64,000 bases of DNA, from assembly GCF_018127805.1 (NCBI RefSeq), contig NZ_CP072334.1, positions 1,590,001 through 1,654,000 of the forward strand. Direction: 5' to 3'. Below are positions 35,596 through 43,925 of this stretch, piece by piece (within the stretch, counting starts at the first letter, position 1; every line of letters starts with the position of its first letter). A program made the translations under genes and the position numbers. Source of the stretch: Prevotella sp. oral taxon 475. Lineage in GTDB: Bacteria; Bacteroidota; Bacteroidia; Bacteroidales; Bacteroidaceae. The notes below the pieces were generated by a model. It saw only the letters and a program-made list of their open reading frames with translations, did no database searches and was not told the DNA's origin.

Positions 35596-36291
35596 ATGAA
35601 CGTCAACACACTTTTAGAACTCGACCGCGCCTGGCTTGCATTCTTCAATGGAAGCCACTCGCTCTTTGTCGACTCACTCGCCCTGACGCTCACCTCCGGT
35701 TTCACCTGGATTCCGCTCTATCTGGCCCTCATCTACGTCATCATCCGCAACAACGAAACCATGCCGCAAATCGCCCTCGCCATCGGCTGCGGTCTGTTCT
35801 GCGTTCTGGTAGCCAGTATCAGCGTCGAACTGCTCATCAAACCCTTAGTGGCCAGATTCCGACCCACGAACGACCCCGCTCTCAAATACACCATCGACAC
35901 GGTGCGAGGCCTGCGCGGCGGACAGTATGGTTTCTTCTCGGCCCATGCTGCCAACACGTTTTCGCTGGCCGTATTCGTGAGCCTGCTCATGCGGAGCCGC
36001 GCCCTGGGAGTGGGCCTCGTGCTGTGGTCGGCAGCCAATTGTTGGACACGGCTCTATCTCGGTCTGCATTACCCCACAGACATCCTCTGCGGGCTGATTT
36101 GGGGCCTGCTCATCGCCCTGGGCGCATACCGGATTTACCTCCACTTCAGTAGTCGATGGGGAACCTATCGCCCTACGTCCACCGTACAATGCACTTCCTC
36201 AGGTTATGCCCTGGAAGACATTCGGAATCTGCTCGTGGTCCTCTCGACCCTGCTCTGCACCATTATCATCTACAGTTTGATCACGATATAA
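35596..36291 (+). CDS. PAP2-family membrane phosphatase
   Basis: A 231-residue membrane protein with five or six helices and the three PAP2 motifs: KPLVARFRP (about residues 80-88), the catalytic-histidine motif FFSAHAAN near 113, and TRLYLGLHYPTD near 147-158 with the second histidine and aspartate. It probably dephosphorylates undecaprenyl pyrophosphate or a related lipid phosphate in the membrane. queA follows after 5 bases, so the two are co-transcribed. The substrate is inferred from the family. Confidence 0.88.
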   Translation: MNVNTLLELDRAWLAFFNGSHSLFVDSLALTLTSGFTWIPLYLALIYVIIRNNETMPQIALAIGCGLFCVLVASISVELLIKPLVARFRPTNDPALKYTIDTVRGLRGGQYGFFSAHAANTFSLAVFVSLLMRSRALGVGLVLWSAANCWTRLYLGLHYPTDILCGLIWGLLIALGAYRIYLHFSSRWGTYRPTSTVQCTSSGYALEDIRNLLVVLSTLLCTIIIYSLITI

Positions 36292-36296
36292 AAAGA

Positions 36297-37526
36297 ATGG
36301 ATACGAAACACATCAAAATAGCCGATTACAACTATACGCTGCCCGACGAACGCATTGCCAAATTCCCCTTGGCCCAGCGAGACGAAAGCAAACTGCTCGT
36401 CTACCAGGACGGACACATCAGCGAAGATTCCTTCTGCCGCCTCACCCGCCATCTACCCCAGGGTGCCCTCATGGTGTTCAACAACACACGAGTGATTCAG
36501 GCGCGCATCCGGTTTCGCAAAGAGACGGGCTCACTCATCGAGATCTTCCTCTTGGAACCCGCCAGTCCCACCGATTACGAACAGATGTTTCAAACTCGAG
36601 GCCACTGTTCGTGGTATTGCTTAGTGGGCAATCTCAAGAAATGGAAGACAGGCGCGTTGCAACTCCGCTTCAACCGAGCAGGACGCGAAACCACACTCAC
36701 CGCCGAACGCTCTCTGGTCGAGACAGATGCCCTGAGAATCGACTTTTCTTGGGACGACTCCGGGCTTTCCTTCGCCGAACTGCTCGACACCGTCGGCGAA
36801 CTGCCCATCCCGCCCTATCTCCATCGCAACACGCAGGAGAGCGACAAGGTGGCCTATCAAACGGTCTACTCGAAAATCAAGGGATCGGTGGCTGCCCCCA
36901 CCGCCGGATTGCATTTCACCCAACGCGTGCTCGACGACATTGACGCGCACGGCATCGATCGCGAAGAACTCACCCTGCACGTGGGCGCAGGAACGTTCAA
37001 ACCCGTCAAGAGCGAGGAAATCGAGGGTCACGCCATGCACACCGAATTCTTTTGCGTTCGCCGGCAGACCATTGAGAAGCTCATCCACCACAGCGGTAAG
37101 GCCATCGCCGTGGGTACAACGAGCGTTCGCACGCTGGAGAGCCTTTACTTTATCGGTTGCAAACTGCGGCAGAAGCCCGAAGTCGACGAGTCGGAATTGC
37201 ACGTAGGTCAGTGGGAGCCCTACAGCAATCAGTCTTCTTCCCTATCACCGGTAGAAGCTCTTAGCGAAATCCTCAAATATATCGACCGTCATCATCTGGC
37301 CGCCCTGCATTCCAGCACACAAATCATCATCGCACCTGGTTATTCATATCGAATCGTTCGCATGCTCATCACCAATTTCCATCAACCGCAAAGCACACTA
37401 CTACTCTTAGTGAGCGCATTCGTCGGGGGAGACTGGCGGCGCATCTACGATTACGCCCTGAAACACGACTTCCGTTTCTTGAGCTATGGCGACAGTAGTA
37501 TTTTAAGTTTGGAGGAAAAACAATGA
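36297..37526 (+). CDS. queA: tRNA S-adenosylmethionine ribosyltransferase-isomerase
   Basis: A 409-residue enzyme that transfers and rearranges the ribose of SAM onto 7-aminomethyl-deazaguanine at position 34 of tRNA, giving epoxyqueuosine. Conserved features are YTLPDERIAKFPLAQRDESKLL at the N-terminus (first part), FNNTRVIQARI, ELPIPPYLHR, and the C-terminal VGTTSVRTLES with TNFHQPQSTLLLLVSAF. The start is the ATG 5 bases after the PAP2 stop; a longer frame upstream overlaps PAP2. The stop overlaps the next start (ATGA). Confidence 0.95.
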   Translation: MDTKHIKIADYNYTLPDERIAKFPLAQRDESKLLVYQDGHISEDSFCRLTRHLPQGALMVFNNTRVIQARIRFRKETGSLIEIFLLEPASPTDYEQMFQTRGHCSWYCLVGNLKKWKTGALQLRFNRAGRETTLTAERSLVETDALRIDFSWDDSGLSFAELLDTVGELPIPPYLHRNTQESDKVAYQTVYSKIKGSVAAPTAGLHFTQRVLDDIDAHGIDREELTLHVGAGTFKPVKSEEIEGHAMHTEFFCVRRQTIEKLIHHSGKAIAVGTTSVRTLESLYFIGCKLRQKPEVDESELHVGQWEPYSNQSSSLSPVEALSEILKYIDRHHLAALHSSTQIIIAPGYSYRIVRMLITNFHQPQSTLLLLVSAFVGGDWRRIYDYALKHDFRFLSYGDSSILSLEEKQ

Positions 37527-38683
37527 AAAAAGGAGATCAAGTAAGATTCTTAAGTGAGACGGGCGGCGGCATCGTGGCCGGTTTCCAAGGTAAAAATATC
37601 GTTTTGGTAGAAGACGCCGACGGATTTCAAATCCCAGTCAGTATCACCGAAGTGGTGGTTGTGAACGACGAGCAGGACCGTAGACAGGGGCGCACCAACA
37701 CCATTCAAACTGCGCTAAGAGCAATCGATACAGAACAAAACGAAGGCGGAAGTCAGTCGATAAAGGCTTTATTGACCCGAAACGAGGATGACGACCACGC
37801 CAACGAACAGGAACCTACCGATCGAGAAATCACCTTCCGTAAGCCGGTGGAAGAACGGTTGGGCGGAAACAAGCTCAGTCTTTTCCTGGCCTTCCTTCCC
37901 GAAAACATCAAGAACTTGAGTAACACCCGCTTCGGGGTCTACCTCATCAACGACAGCAACTACCATCTTTTTTATACCTACGCCACGGCCGAGGGACAGA
38001 GTTGGCTGTTACGGTCTTCGGGCGAACTGGAACCCAACTCGAAACTACTGTTGGAGCGCATTGCTCACGAAGATGTCAACAACATCGAGCACACTGCTCT
38101 TCAAGCCATCGCCTACAAGCAGGAGAAAGATTATGCGCTCAAGCCGGTTGTAGACGCACAGCTACACATCGAACCGCTAAAGTTTTACAAGCAACATCTG
38201 TTCTGCGAAAATCCATTCTTTGAAACCGACGCTCTACTCTACCCCATCGTCGAGAACGACGAGACGGCCACACCTGAGCAACCTCATCTCAATGCCGATG
38301 CTTTAAAAGAAAGTATGCTGGGAGGAGGAAGCGCAGACAAATCAAACCACAAGAAACCATCGAAGGAGAACCGTCCGCTCCGTTCTCGTTCAGAGAGCGA
38401 CATGCTTGTTGTCGATCTACATGCTGACGAGATTTTAGAAACCACGCAGGGCATGGAGCCTTTCAACATTCTGCAATATCAGCTCGAGGTTTTTCGGCGC
38501 ACCCTTCAAGAACACGCCAAAAATTACGGACAAAAAATCATCTTTATTCATGGCAAAGGCGAAGGTGTGCTGCGCAAGGCTCTCATCACCGAACTGCGCC
38601 GCAATTATAAAGGCTATCTCTATCAAGACGCCTCGTTTCGGGAATACGGATACGGGGCTACACAAGTGATGATTAAGAAATAA
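37523..38683 (+). CDS. DUF2027 and Smr domain protein
   Basis: A 386-residue protein with an N-terminal SH3-like start (KKGDQVRFLSETGGGIVAGF), a central DUF2027 region, a low-complexity linker (about 260-290) and a C-terminal Smr domain with VDLHADEI near residue 296 and HGKGEGVLRKAL near 342. Smr domains, as in the MutS2 C-terminus, bind or nick nucleic acids or act on stalled ribosomes. The architecture is specific to Bacteroidetes. Overlap with queA suggests coupling and a possible RNA or translation role, which is inference. Confidence 0.85.
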   Translation: MKKGDQVRFLSETGGGIVAGFQGKNIVLVEDADGFQIPVSITEVVVVNDEQDRRQGRTNTIQTALRAIDTEQNEGGSQSIKALLTRNEDDDHANEQEPTDREITFRKPVEERLGGNKLSLFLAFLPENIKNLSNTRFGVYLINDSNYHLFYTYATAEGQSWLLRSSGELEPNSKLLLERIAHEDVNNIEHTALQAIAYKQEKDYALKPVVDAQLHIEPLKFYKQHLFCENPFFETDALLYPIVENDETATPEQPHLNADALKESMLGGGSADKSNHKKPSKENRPLRSRSESDMLVVDLHADEILETTQGMEPFNILQYQLEVFRRTLQEHAKNYGQKIIFIHGKGEGVLRKALITELRRNYKGYLYQDASFREYGYGATQVMIKK

Positions 38684-38696
38684 GGAGGAGTTGAAA

Positions 38697-38818
38697 AAGG
38701 AAAGGAGTTGAGACATGAGAAAAGTTAGGGAGTTAAAACGCATGTTTACGTTCTTCATTCTTGGATATGTCTTAACTCCTCTCACTCCTTAGCTCCTTTA
38801 ACTCCTTAACTCCTAAAA
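38697..38818. repeat. Short GGAGTTAA-type repeats in inverted arrangement
   Basis: The left side has GGAGTTGAGACATG and GGAGTTAAAACGCATG. The right side has the complement of GGAGTTAAGACATATG, followed by several complements of GGAGTTAA and GGAGTGA. The two sides could pair. Related runs are at 40765-40840 and 48541-48630. Confidence 0.7.
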
Positions 38819-38821
38819 AAT

Positions 38822-40810
38822 ATGATACACGGATACATCAAAGTAGCAGCTGCGATTCCTTCAGTGAAAGTGGCCGACTGCCAACACAACATCGAACACA
38901 TCGCCCGAGAGATGCGCGAGGCCGACCGACAGGGTGCAGAAATCATCGTCTTCCCCGAGCTGTCCGTCACGGGCTACAGTTGTCAAGATCTTTTTGCCCA
39001 GCAGTTGCTCATTGCACAGGCCGAGGCGGCGATCGAAGGTTTACTCTCGAAGACGAAAGATCTTGACCTCATTGCCATTCTCGGCGCACCGGTAGTGGTA
39101 GAAAGTTTGTTGCTCAACTGTGCCGTTGTCGTTCAGCGAGGTCGGATTTTGGGCATCGTATCCAAGACCTATCTGCCCAATTACAGCGAGTTTTACGAGA
39201 AACGCTGGTTCGCCTCGGCCCAAGACCTCAACGACGCAGAAATTCGTTATGCCGGTTGTCTGGTTCCAATCACTCCTGCCCATCAGCTTTTTGTCACGTC
39301 CGACGGCGTAAAATTCGGCGTTGAAATCTGCGAAGATCTCTGGTCTCCCAATCCGCCCGGAACGCATCTGGCCCTGGCCGGAGCCGACCTGATCTTCAAC
39401 CTCTCGGCCAGCGACGAACTCATCGGCAAGCACGCCTACCTCCGCAGTTTGATTGCCCAGCAAAGTGCGCGCACTATTGCCGGCTACATCTACAGCGGTT
39501 GCGGTTTTGGCGAGAGCACACAAGACGTGGTCTACGGTGGTAATGCATTGATCTACGAAAACGGCGAAGAACTTGCCGCCAGTCATCGTTTCTCTTTCGA
39601 CCCACAACTGGTAACAGCGCAGATCGACATCGACAAGCTGCGTGCGGAGCGGCGCACCAACAACACGTATGTCAATGCCCAACATGGGCAGACTGCCCGC
39701 CTGCGCCCCGCTCTGCCCGCCGTCGGGGTGCGAAGGCCCTTCGTTTTGGAACGCGACATCAACCCGTTGCCCTTCGTTCCTCGCGACGAACAGATGGCGG
39801 AGAGCTGTGAAGAGATTTTCAACATCCAGGTTTCGGGATTGGCACAACGACTGACTCACATCCATGCACAAACCGTGGTGTTGGGCATCAGCGGCGGACT
39901 CGACTCCACGCTTGCCCTACTCGTCTGTGCCAAAACCTTCGACAAACTCGGTCTCTCCCGCCGCGGCATCGTGGGTGTCACCATGCCGGGCTTCGGAACC
40001 ACCGACCGAACCCACCGCAACGCTCTCGCCTTGATGCAGGCCCTGGGGGTCAGCACGCGGGAGATCGACATCTCGTCGAGCGTTCGTCAGCATTTTGCCG
40101 ACATCGGTCACGATTTCAGTCACCACGATGTGGTTTACGAAAATGCACAAGCGCGCGAGCGAACTCAGATTCTCATGGATCTGAGCAATCAACTCAGCGG
40201 CATTGTCATCGGCACGGGCGATCTCTCCGAATTGGCCTTGGGCTGGGCAACCTATAACGGCGACCACATGAGTATGTACGCTATCAACGCAAGCATTCCC
40301 AAGACGCTCATCCGGCATCTCGTTCGCCACGTAGCCCACACCATCGAGGGCGACGAGGCACGCTCTACACTGCTCGACATTATCGACACGCCGATCAGTC
40401 CCGAACTGATTCCAGCCGACGAGCAGGGCCGCATTGCCCAGAAAACCGAGGAGTTGGTGGGTCCCTACGAGCTGCACGACTTTTTCCTCTACCACTTCCT
40501 GCGCTTCGGCTTCTCCCCAGCGCGTCTTTTTCTCATGGCTCAACGCGCCTTCAGCCAGGGGAAGAGGGGTGTGCAGACTTATTCGGTCGAGGAGATTGGT
40601 CGCTGGATGGCGGTATTCTTCCGTCGCTTTTTCAGTCAGCAATTCAAGCGTTCCTGCCTGCCCGACGGTCCGAAGGTGGGCAGCGTGAGCCTCAGTCCGC
40701 GGGGCGACTGGCGCATGCCCAGCGATGCCTCTGCCCGACTTTGGCTCGAAGAGGGATTTTTTAGGGAGGAGGAATTAAGGAGTAAAGGAGGGAAGGGGTT
40801 AAAGGAGTAA
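38822..40810 (+). CDS. nadE: Glutamine-dependent NAD+ synthetase
   Basis: A 662-residue two-domain enzyme that makes NAD+ from deamido-NAD+, ATP and glutamine. The N-terminal nitrilase-like glutaminase carries catalytic Glu in FPELS (about residue 46), Lys in VSKTYLPNYSEFYEKR (about 115) and Cys in GVEICEDLW (about 171). The synthetase domain has the P-loop GISGGLDS near residue 355 and STGDLSEL-type GTGDLSELALGW near 463. The last about 15 residues (REEELRSKGGKGLKE) are encoded by the GGAG-type repeats that follow, so the natural C-terminus has been extended or replaced. Confidence 0.95.
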   Translation: MIHGYIKVAAAIPSVKVADCQHNIEHIAREMREADRQGAEIIVFPELSVTGYSCQDLFAQQLLIAQAEAAIEGLLSKTKDLDLIAILGAPVVVESLLLNCAVVVQRGRILGIVSKTYLPNYSEFYEKRWFASAQDLNDAEIRYAGCLVPITPAHQLFVTSDGVKFGVEICEDLWSPNPPGTHLALAGADLIFNLSASDELIGKHAYLRSLIAQQSARTIAGYIYSGCGFGESTQDVVYGGNALIYENGEELAASHRFSFDPQLVTAQIDIDKLRAERRTNNTYVNAQHGQTARLRPALPAVGVRRPFVLERDINPLPFVPRDEQMAESCEEIFNIQVSGLAQRLTHIHAQTVVLGISGGLDSTLALLVCAKTFDKLGLSRRGIVGVTMPGFGTTDRTHRNALALMQALGVSTREIDISSSVRQHFADIGHDFSHHDVVYENAQARERTQILMDLSNQLSGIVIGTGDLSELALGWATYNGDHMSMYAINASIPKTLIRHLVRHVAHTIEGDEARSTLLDIIDTPISPELIPADEQGRIAQKTEELVGPYELHDFFLYHFLRFGFSPARLFLMAQRAFSQGKRGVQTYSVEEIGRWMAVFFRRFFSQQFKRSCLPDGPKVGSVSLSPRGDWRMPSDASARLWLEEGFFREEELRSKGGKGLKE

Positions 40811-40840
40811 AGGAGTGAAAGGGAGTTAAGACAAATGCTT
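40765..40840. repeat. GGAGTNAA-type purine-rich repeats
   Basis: A run of AAGGAGTAAAGGAGGG-like units starts inside the 3' end of nadE and ends with GGAGTTAAGACAAATG, the same closing motif as at 38.7 and 48.5 kb. Confidence 0.75.
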
Positions 40841-40857
40841 CGGTATAGAATATGACG

Positions 40858-41010
40858 AAAACGGCGTCTCTGAACATTTTCAGAGGCGCCGTTTTTATTT
40901 CTGTGATCTTTTCCCGCGGCGGGATTTCATCATTTTACTCTCCGCGGCCGTTTCCCGCGGCGGGAAATCCTTCCCTGGGTGCCAGCAGCCATTCCCCGCG
41001 GCGGGGAATT
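40858..41010. repeat. 41-base dyad array 6, four units including a terminator
   Basis: The first dyad is a genuine intrinsic terminator (40858-40896: AAAACGGCG stem, CTCTGAA/TTCAGAG, then T5). At 41-base steps follow TCCCGC-G-GCGGGA (centre 40918), TTTCCCGC-G-GCGGGAAA (40959) and ATTCCCCGC-G-GCGGGGAAT (41000). The first full spacer (ACTCTCCGCGGCCG) is of the array 1-3 type, while the next (CTTCCCTGGGTGCCAGCAGC) is of the array 7 type, so this array links the subfamilies. Lies between convergent nadE and the DUF721 gene. Confidence 0.9.
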
Positions 41011-41017
41011 CTTCATT

Positions 41018-41308
41018 TTAATAAATGCGTATGTCTGTGATAACAAAAGCCCCGACGCGCTCGTTGAGCCGCTTCACCAGTTGTGTTCGCATCAAGGTGA
41101 GATCGCTGCGCAGGGCGGCATTGGTGATTTTCACAAAAAGAGTTTGATTCCTAATCGACGTCTCGCCCGTATAATCGGCCACCATCCGACCGGCCACCTC
41201 GGGCCAAGCCTCGACAAGTCGCTTTTGAAGCAGGGGCGTTTCCAAGCCCTCCTCGCGCAGAAGCCGTTGGAGAATCTCGCCCAGGGGTTTGATCTCGCGC
41301 CTAAACAT
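41018..41308 (-). CDS. DUF721 (DciA-like) protein
   Basis: A 96-residue protein of the DUF721 family, with LLREEGLETPLLQKRLVEAWPEVAGRMVADYT (first part) and LFVKITNAALRSDLTLMRTQLVKRLNE (first part) typical of it. In other bacteria DUF721/DciA proteins help load the replicative helicase. It overlaps the 3' end of recF by 8 bases on the same strand, a frequent arrangement that fits a replication or repair role. The specific function here is inferred. Confidence 0.8.
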   Translation of the reverse strand: MFRREIKPLGEILQRLLREEGLETPLLQKRLVEAWPEVAGRMVADYTGETSIRNQTLFVKITNAALRSDLTLMRTQLVKRLNERVGAFVITDIRIY

Positions 41309-42422
41309 CGGTTGCTCCTTTCTCTCTTACCTCGCCATTCTCCACCTCGAAAAGTTTGTAGTGCGAGGCCCCCAGATGGAGGATTCGGTCGAGATGGTCG
41401 CGGTTGGTGTCGGTGATGAAAATCTGCCCGTAGTTCTGGCCCGAAACCAAACGGACGATGCGCTCCACACGACGACTGTCGAGCTTGTCGAAGATGTCGT
41501 CGAGCAATAATAGTGGCGTGGTGTGCGAGGCCGTGCGTCTGAGAAAGTCGAACTGCGCCAGTTTCAACGCCAGAACATACGTCTTGCTCTGCCCCTGACT
41601 GCCCTCTCGCTTGAGCTGGTAGCCGTCGAGGAGCATCTCCAGGTCGTCGCGGTGAATCCCGTGCAACGAATATCCCACGGCACGGTCGCGGGCACGGTCG
41701 CGCCGGATCACCTCGAGCAATTCTCCCCGCTGGGCATGCGAGACATAACGCAACGATACCCGCTCAGAACCGCCCGAGAGCGTCTCGTAAATCTGTTGGA
41801 ATACAGGAATCAACTCCTCCACAAAAGCCTCACGCTTACGATAAATCTTCTCGCCCTGCACGGCCATCTCCTCCTCCCACAACTCGAGGAGCGTAGGATC
41901 GGGCTCAGCCTCCATCCTCAACAAAGCGTTCCGCTGCTGCAAGGCCTTCCCGCAGCGCGTCAAAGCCTCGATGTAGGTATTGTCATATTGTGAGATGACA
42001 ATGTCCATGAGTCGACGTCGTTCCTCGCTCCCGCCGTCGATAAGAATCGTGTCCGAGGGCGAGACAAACACCAACGGAATCAATCCAATGTGCTGCGAGA
42101 GTCGCTGATAAGCCTTCCGATTGCGCTTGAATTGCTTCTTCACGCCGCGCTTCATTCCGCAGTAGATGCTCTCCGGGTCGGCCTCCGATCCGTCGCCCAC
42201 ATACGCCCCCTCAAGCACGAAAAAATCCTGCTCGTGAGTGATGAGTTGCGAATCGATGGGATTGTAAGCACTCCTACAAAAAGAAAGATAATAAACCGCA
42301 TCCAACAGGTTGGTCTTCCCCGCACCATTCTGCCCGATAAAACAATTCAACTTGGACGAAAGATCGAGCGTCACAGCCCGCAAATTTTTATAATTGAGAA
42401 TGGAAATCTGTTTCAAAATCAT
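41301..42422 (-). CDS. recF: DNA replication/repair ATPase RecF
   Basis: A 373-residue SMC-like ATPase that helps load RecA at gaps through RecFOR. Walker A GQNGAGKTNLLDAVYYLS lies near residue 30, the ABC-type signature is present in a loose form (KREGSQGQSKTYVLALK), and Walker B LLLLDDIFDKLDSRR is near residue 307. Length and start are normal. It is transcribed with the DUF721 gene. Confidence 0.96.
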   Translation of the reverse strand: MILKQISILNYKNLRAVTLDLSSKLNCFIGQNGAGKTNLLDAVYYLSFCRSAYNPIDSQLITHEQDFFVLEGAYVGDGSEADPESIYCGMKRGVKKQFKRNRKAYQRLSQHIGLIPLVFVSPSDTILIDGGSEERRRLMDIVISQYDNTYIEALTRCGKALQQRNALLRMEAEPDPTLLELWEEEMAVQGEKIYRKREAFVEELIPVFQQIYETLSGGSERVSLRYVSHAQRGELLEVIRRDRARDRAVGYSLHGIHRDDLEMLLDGYQLKREGSQGQSKTYVLALKLAQFDFLRRTASHTTPLLLLDDIFDKLDSRRVERIVRLVSGQNYGQIFITDTNRDHLDRILHLGASHYKLFEVENGEVREKGATDV

Positions 42423-42449
42423 AGCATAACCCCTGTGTTATCTCCCCTG

Positions 42450-42457
42450 CAAAGTTA
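42450..42457 (-). promoter_or_regulatory. -7 box of recF
   Basis: TAACTTTG on the minus strand, 28 bases before the recF start. The -33 position is weak. Confidence 0.5.
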
Positions 42458-42497
42458 CGCCATTCGGGCAGGAAAAACGAAAAAAGTAACCGATATG

Positions 42498-42529
42498 TTT
42501 CACCATCTGCGGGAAAATAAGTAATTTTG
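42498..42529 (+). promoter_or_regulatory. Promoter of the TPR-ribH operon
   Basis: TTTC at 42498-42501, 20 bases, then TAATTTTG at 42522-42529, 35 bases before the TPR gene start. Confidence 0.6.
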
Positions 42530-42563
42530 TCGCACTTCAAACGCAATATCAACATTTAATATA

Positions 42564-43268
42564 ATGGCAAACAAAAACAACCCAGGCGCACTCGACGCCA
42601 ACGAAATGCTACAGACTTCTGAGGCATTTTTCTTCAAGAACAAGAAACTCATCCTCACTGCCGTGGCGGTCATCGTGCTCGTCATTGCCGGCATCTTCCT
42701 CTACAAATCGCTTATCGCCGCACCACGGGAAGAAAAAGCCAGCACAGCCCTGGCAAAAGGACAGGAATACTTTAATCAGGAACAATTCGATAAAGCTCTC
42801 AACGGAGATGGAGCTGGTTATGCAGGATTCGCAAAGATTGCCGACGACTTCGGCGGAACCAACGCAGCCAATCTGGCCAACCTCTACGCCGGTCTGTGCA
42901 ACGCCAACCTCAACCGATGGGAAGCCGCTCAGAAATTTCTCGATGCCTATTCGCCATCGGCAGATGCCATGGTGAGCCCGGCCGCAGTGGCCGCTCTGGG
43001 CAATGCCTATGCACACCTCAATCAACTCGACAAAGCTGTTGACTTCCTCAAAAAAGCTGCCAAACTGGCAGATAGTAAAGCAGAAGACGGAACCAACAAT
43101 AGTCTCTCGCCCCTCTTCCTGCTTCAAGCAGGCGAAATCCTTGAGTCGCAAAACAAAAAAGAAGAGGCCCTCAATCTCTACCAAGACATCAAGAAAAAAT
43201 ATGTCAACTCGCCCCTCGTACAGCGATCAGAGATTGACAAATACATCGAACGCGCTTCTACAAAATAA
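42564..43268 (+). CDS. Membrane-anchored TPR protein (YfgM-like)
   Basis: A 234-residue protein with a short cytoplasmic N-terminus, one membrane helix ([19 protein letters not shown], about residues 31-49) and a periplasmic part made of TPR-like helices. Examples are [22 protein letters not shown] and a last repeat with [16 protein letters not shown]. It resembles YfgM and other ancillary envelope chaperone partners. The stop overlaps the ribH start by one base (TAATG), a pairing often seen in Bacteroidales, though no functional link is known. Confidence 0.8.
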   Translation: MANKNNPGALDANEMLQTSEAFFFKNKKLILTAVAVIVLVIAGIFLYKSLIAAPREEKASTALAKGQEYFNQEQFDKALNGDGAGYAGFAKIADDFGGTNAANLANLYAGLCNANLNRWEAAQKFLDAYSPSADAMVSPAAVAALGNAYAHLNQLDKAVDFLKKAAKLADSKAEDGTNNSLSPLFLLQAGEILESQNKKEEALNLYQDIKKKYVNSPLVQRSEIDKYIERASTK

Positions 43269-43744
43269 TGGCAACAGCATTACACAACCTTTCGGAATAC
43301 GACCTGACAAAAATTCCCGATGCAAGCAACATGTGCTTCGGAATCGTAGTCTCCGAATGGAATCCTGAAGTGACAGGCAGACTGCTCGAAGGCGCAGTTC
43401 AGACGCTGGAAAAGCACGGAACTCTTCCCGAAAACATACACGTAAAAACAGTTCCGGGCAGTTTCGAATTGGTTTATGGAGCTCATCAAATGGTGCTCAA
43501 CGGCGGTTACGATGCCGTTATCATCTTAGGTTGCGTCATTCGCGGAGAAACGCCACACTTCGACTATATTTGCCAAGGAGTGACTTACGGTATTGCACAA
43601 CTCAATTCGAATAGTGAAATCCCAGTTATCTACGGGCTCCTCACCACCAACGACCAGCAACAAGCCCTCGACCGTTGCGGCGGGAAATACGGAAATAAAG
43701 GCGATGAATGTGCCATCGTAGCTATCAAAATGGCAAAGTTCTAA
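43268..43744 (+). CDS. ribH: 6,7-dimethyl-8-ribityllumazine synthase
   Basis: A 158-residue enzyme that condenses 5-amino-6-ribitylaminouracil with dihydroxybutanone phosphate, the penultimate riboflavin step. Conserved: the substrate pocket [44 protein letters not shown] with the catalytic histidine, and [18 protein letters not shown]. It assembles into icosahedral or pentameric shells in other bacteria. Translationally coupled to the TPR gene. A terminator follows. Confidence 0.97.
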   Translation: MATALHNLSEYDLTKIPDASNMCFGIVVSEWNPEVTGRLLEGAVQTLEKHGTLPENIHVKTVPGSFELVYGAHQMVLNGGYDAVIILGCVIRGETPHFDYICQGVTYGIAQLNSNSEIPVIYGLLTTNDQQQALDRCGGKYGNKGDECAIVAIKMAKF

Positions 43745-43785
43745 ATCATCTCAGAGCACAAAATCAGCCATTGCAAAATGAACCT

Positions 43786-43822
43786 TCCCTCAAAAGCGAA
43801 ACAACACGCTTTTGAGGGATTA
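43786..43822 (+). terminator. Intrinsic terminator of ribH
   Basis: A 13-base stem (TCCCTCAAAAGCG and complement) with an 8-base loop and a T/A-rich tail. Confidence 0.8.
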
Positions 43823-43893
43823 TTTTATGTCTCATCAAGAGCTAAAGGAGCACTCTTTTCGCATGCGGATAAGGGTAAATGGGTATTTTTTCG

Positions 43894-43901
43894 TAAGTTT
43901 G
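43894..43901 (+). promoter_or_regulatory. -7 box of topB
   Basis: TAAGTTTG, 24 bases before the topB start codon. Confidence 0.5.
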
Positions 43902-43925
43902 CACCCATAATAAACAAGTGTAGAA

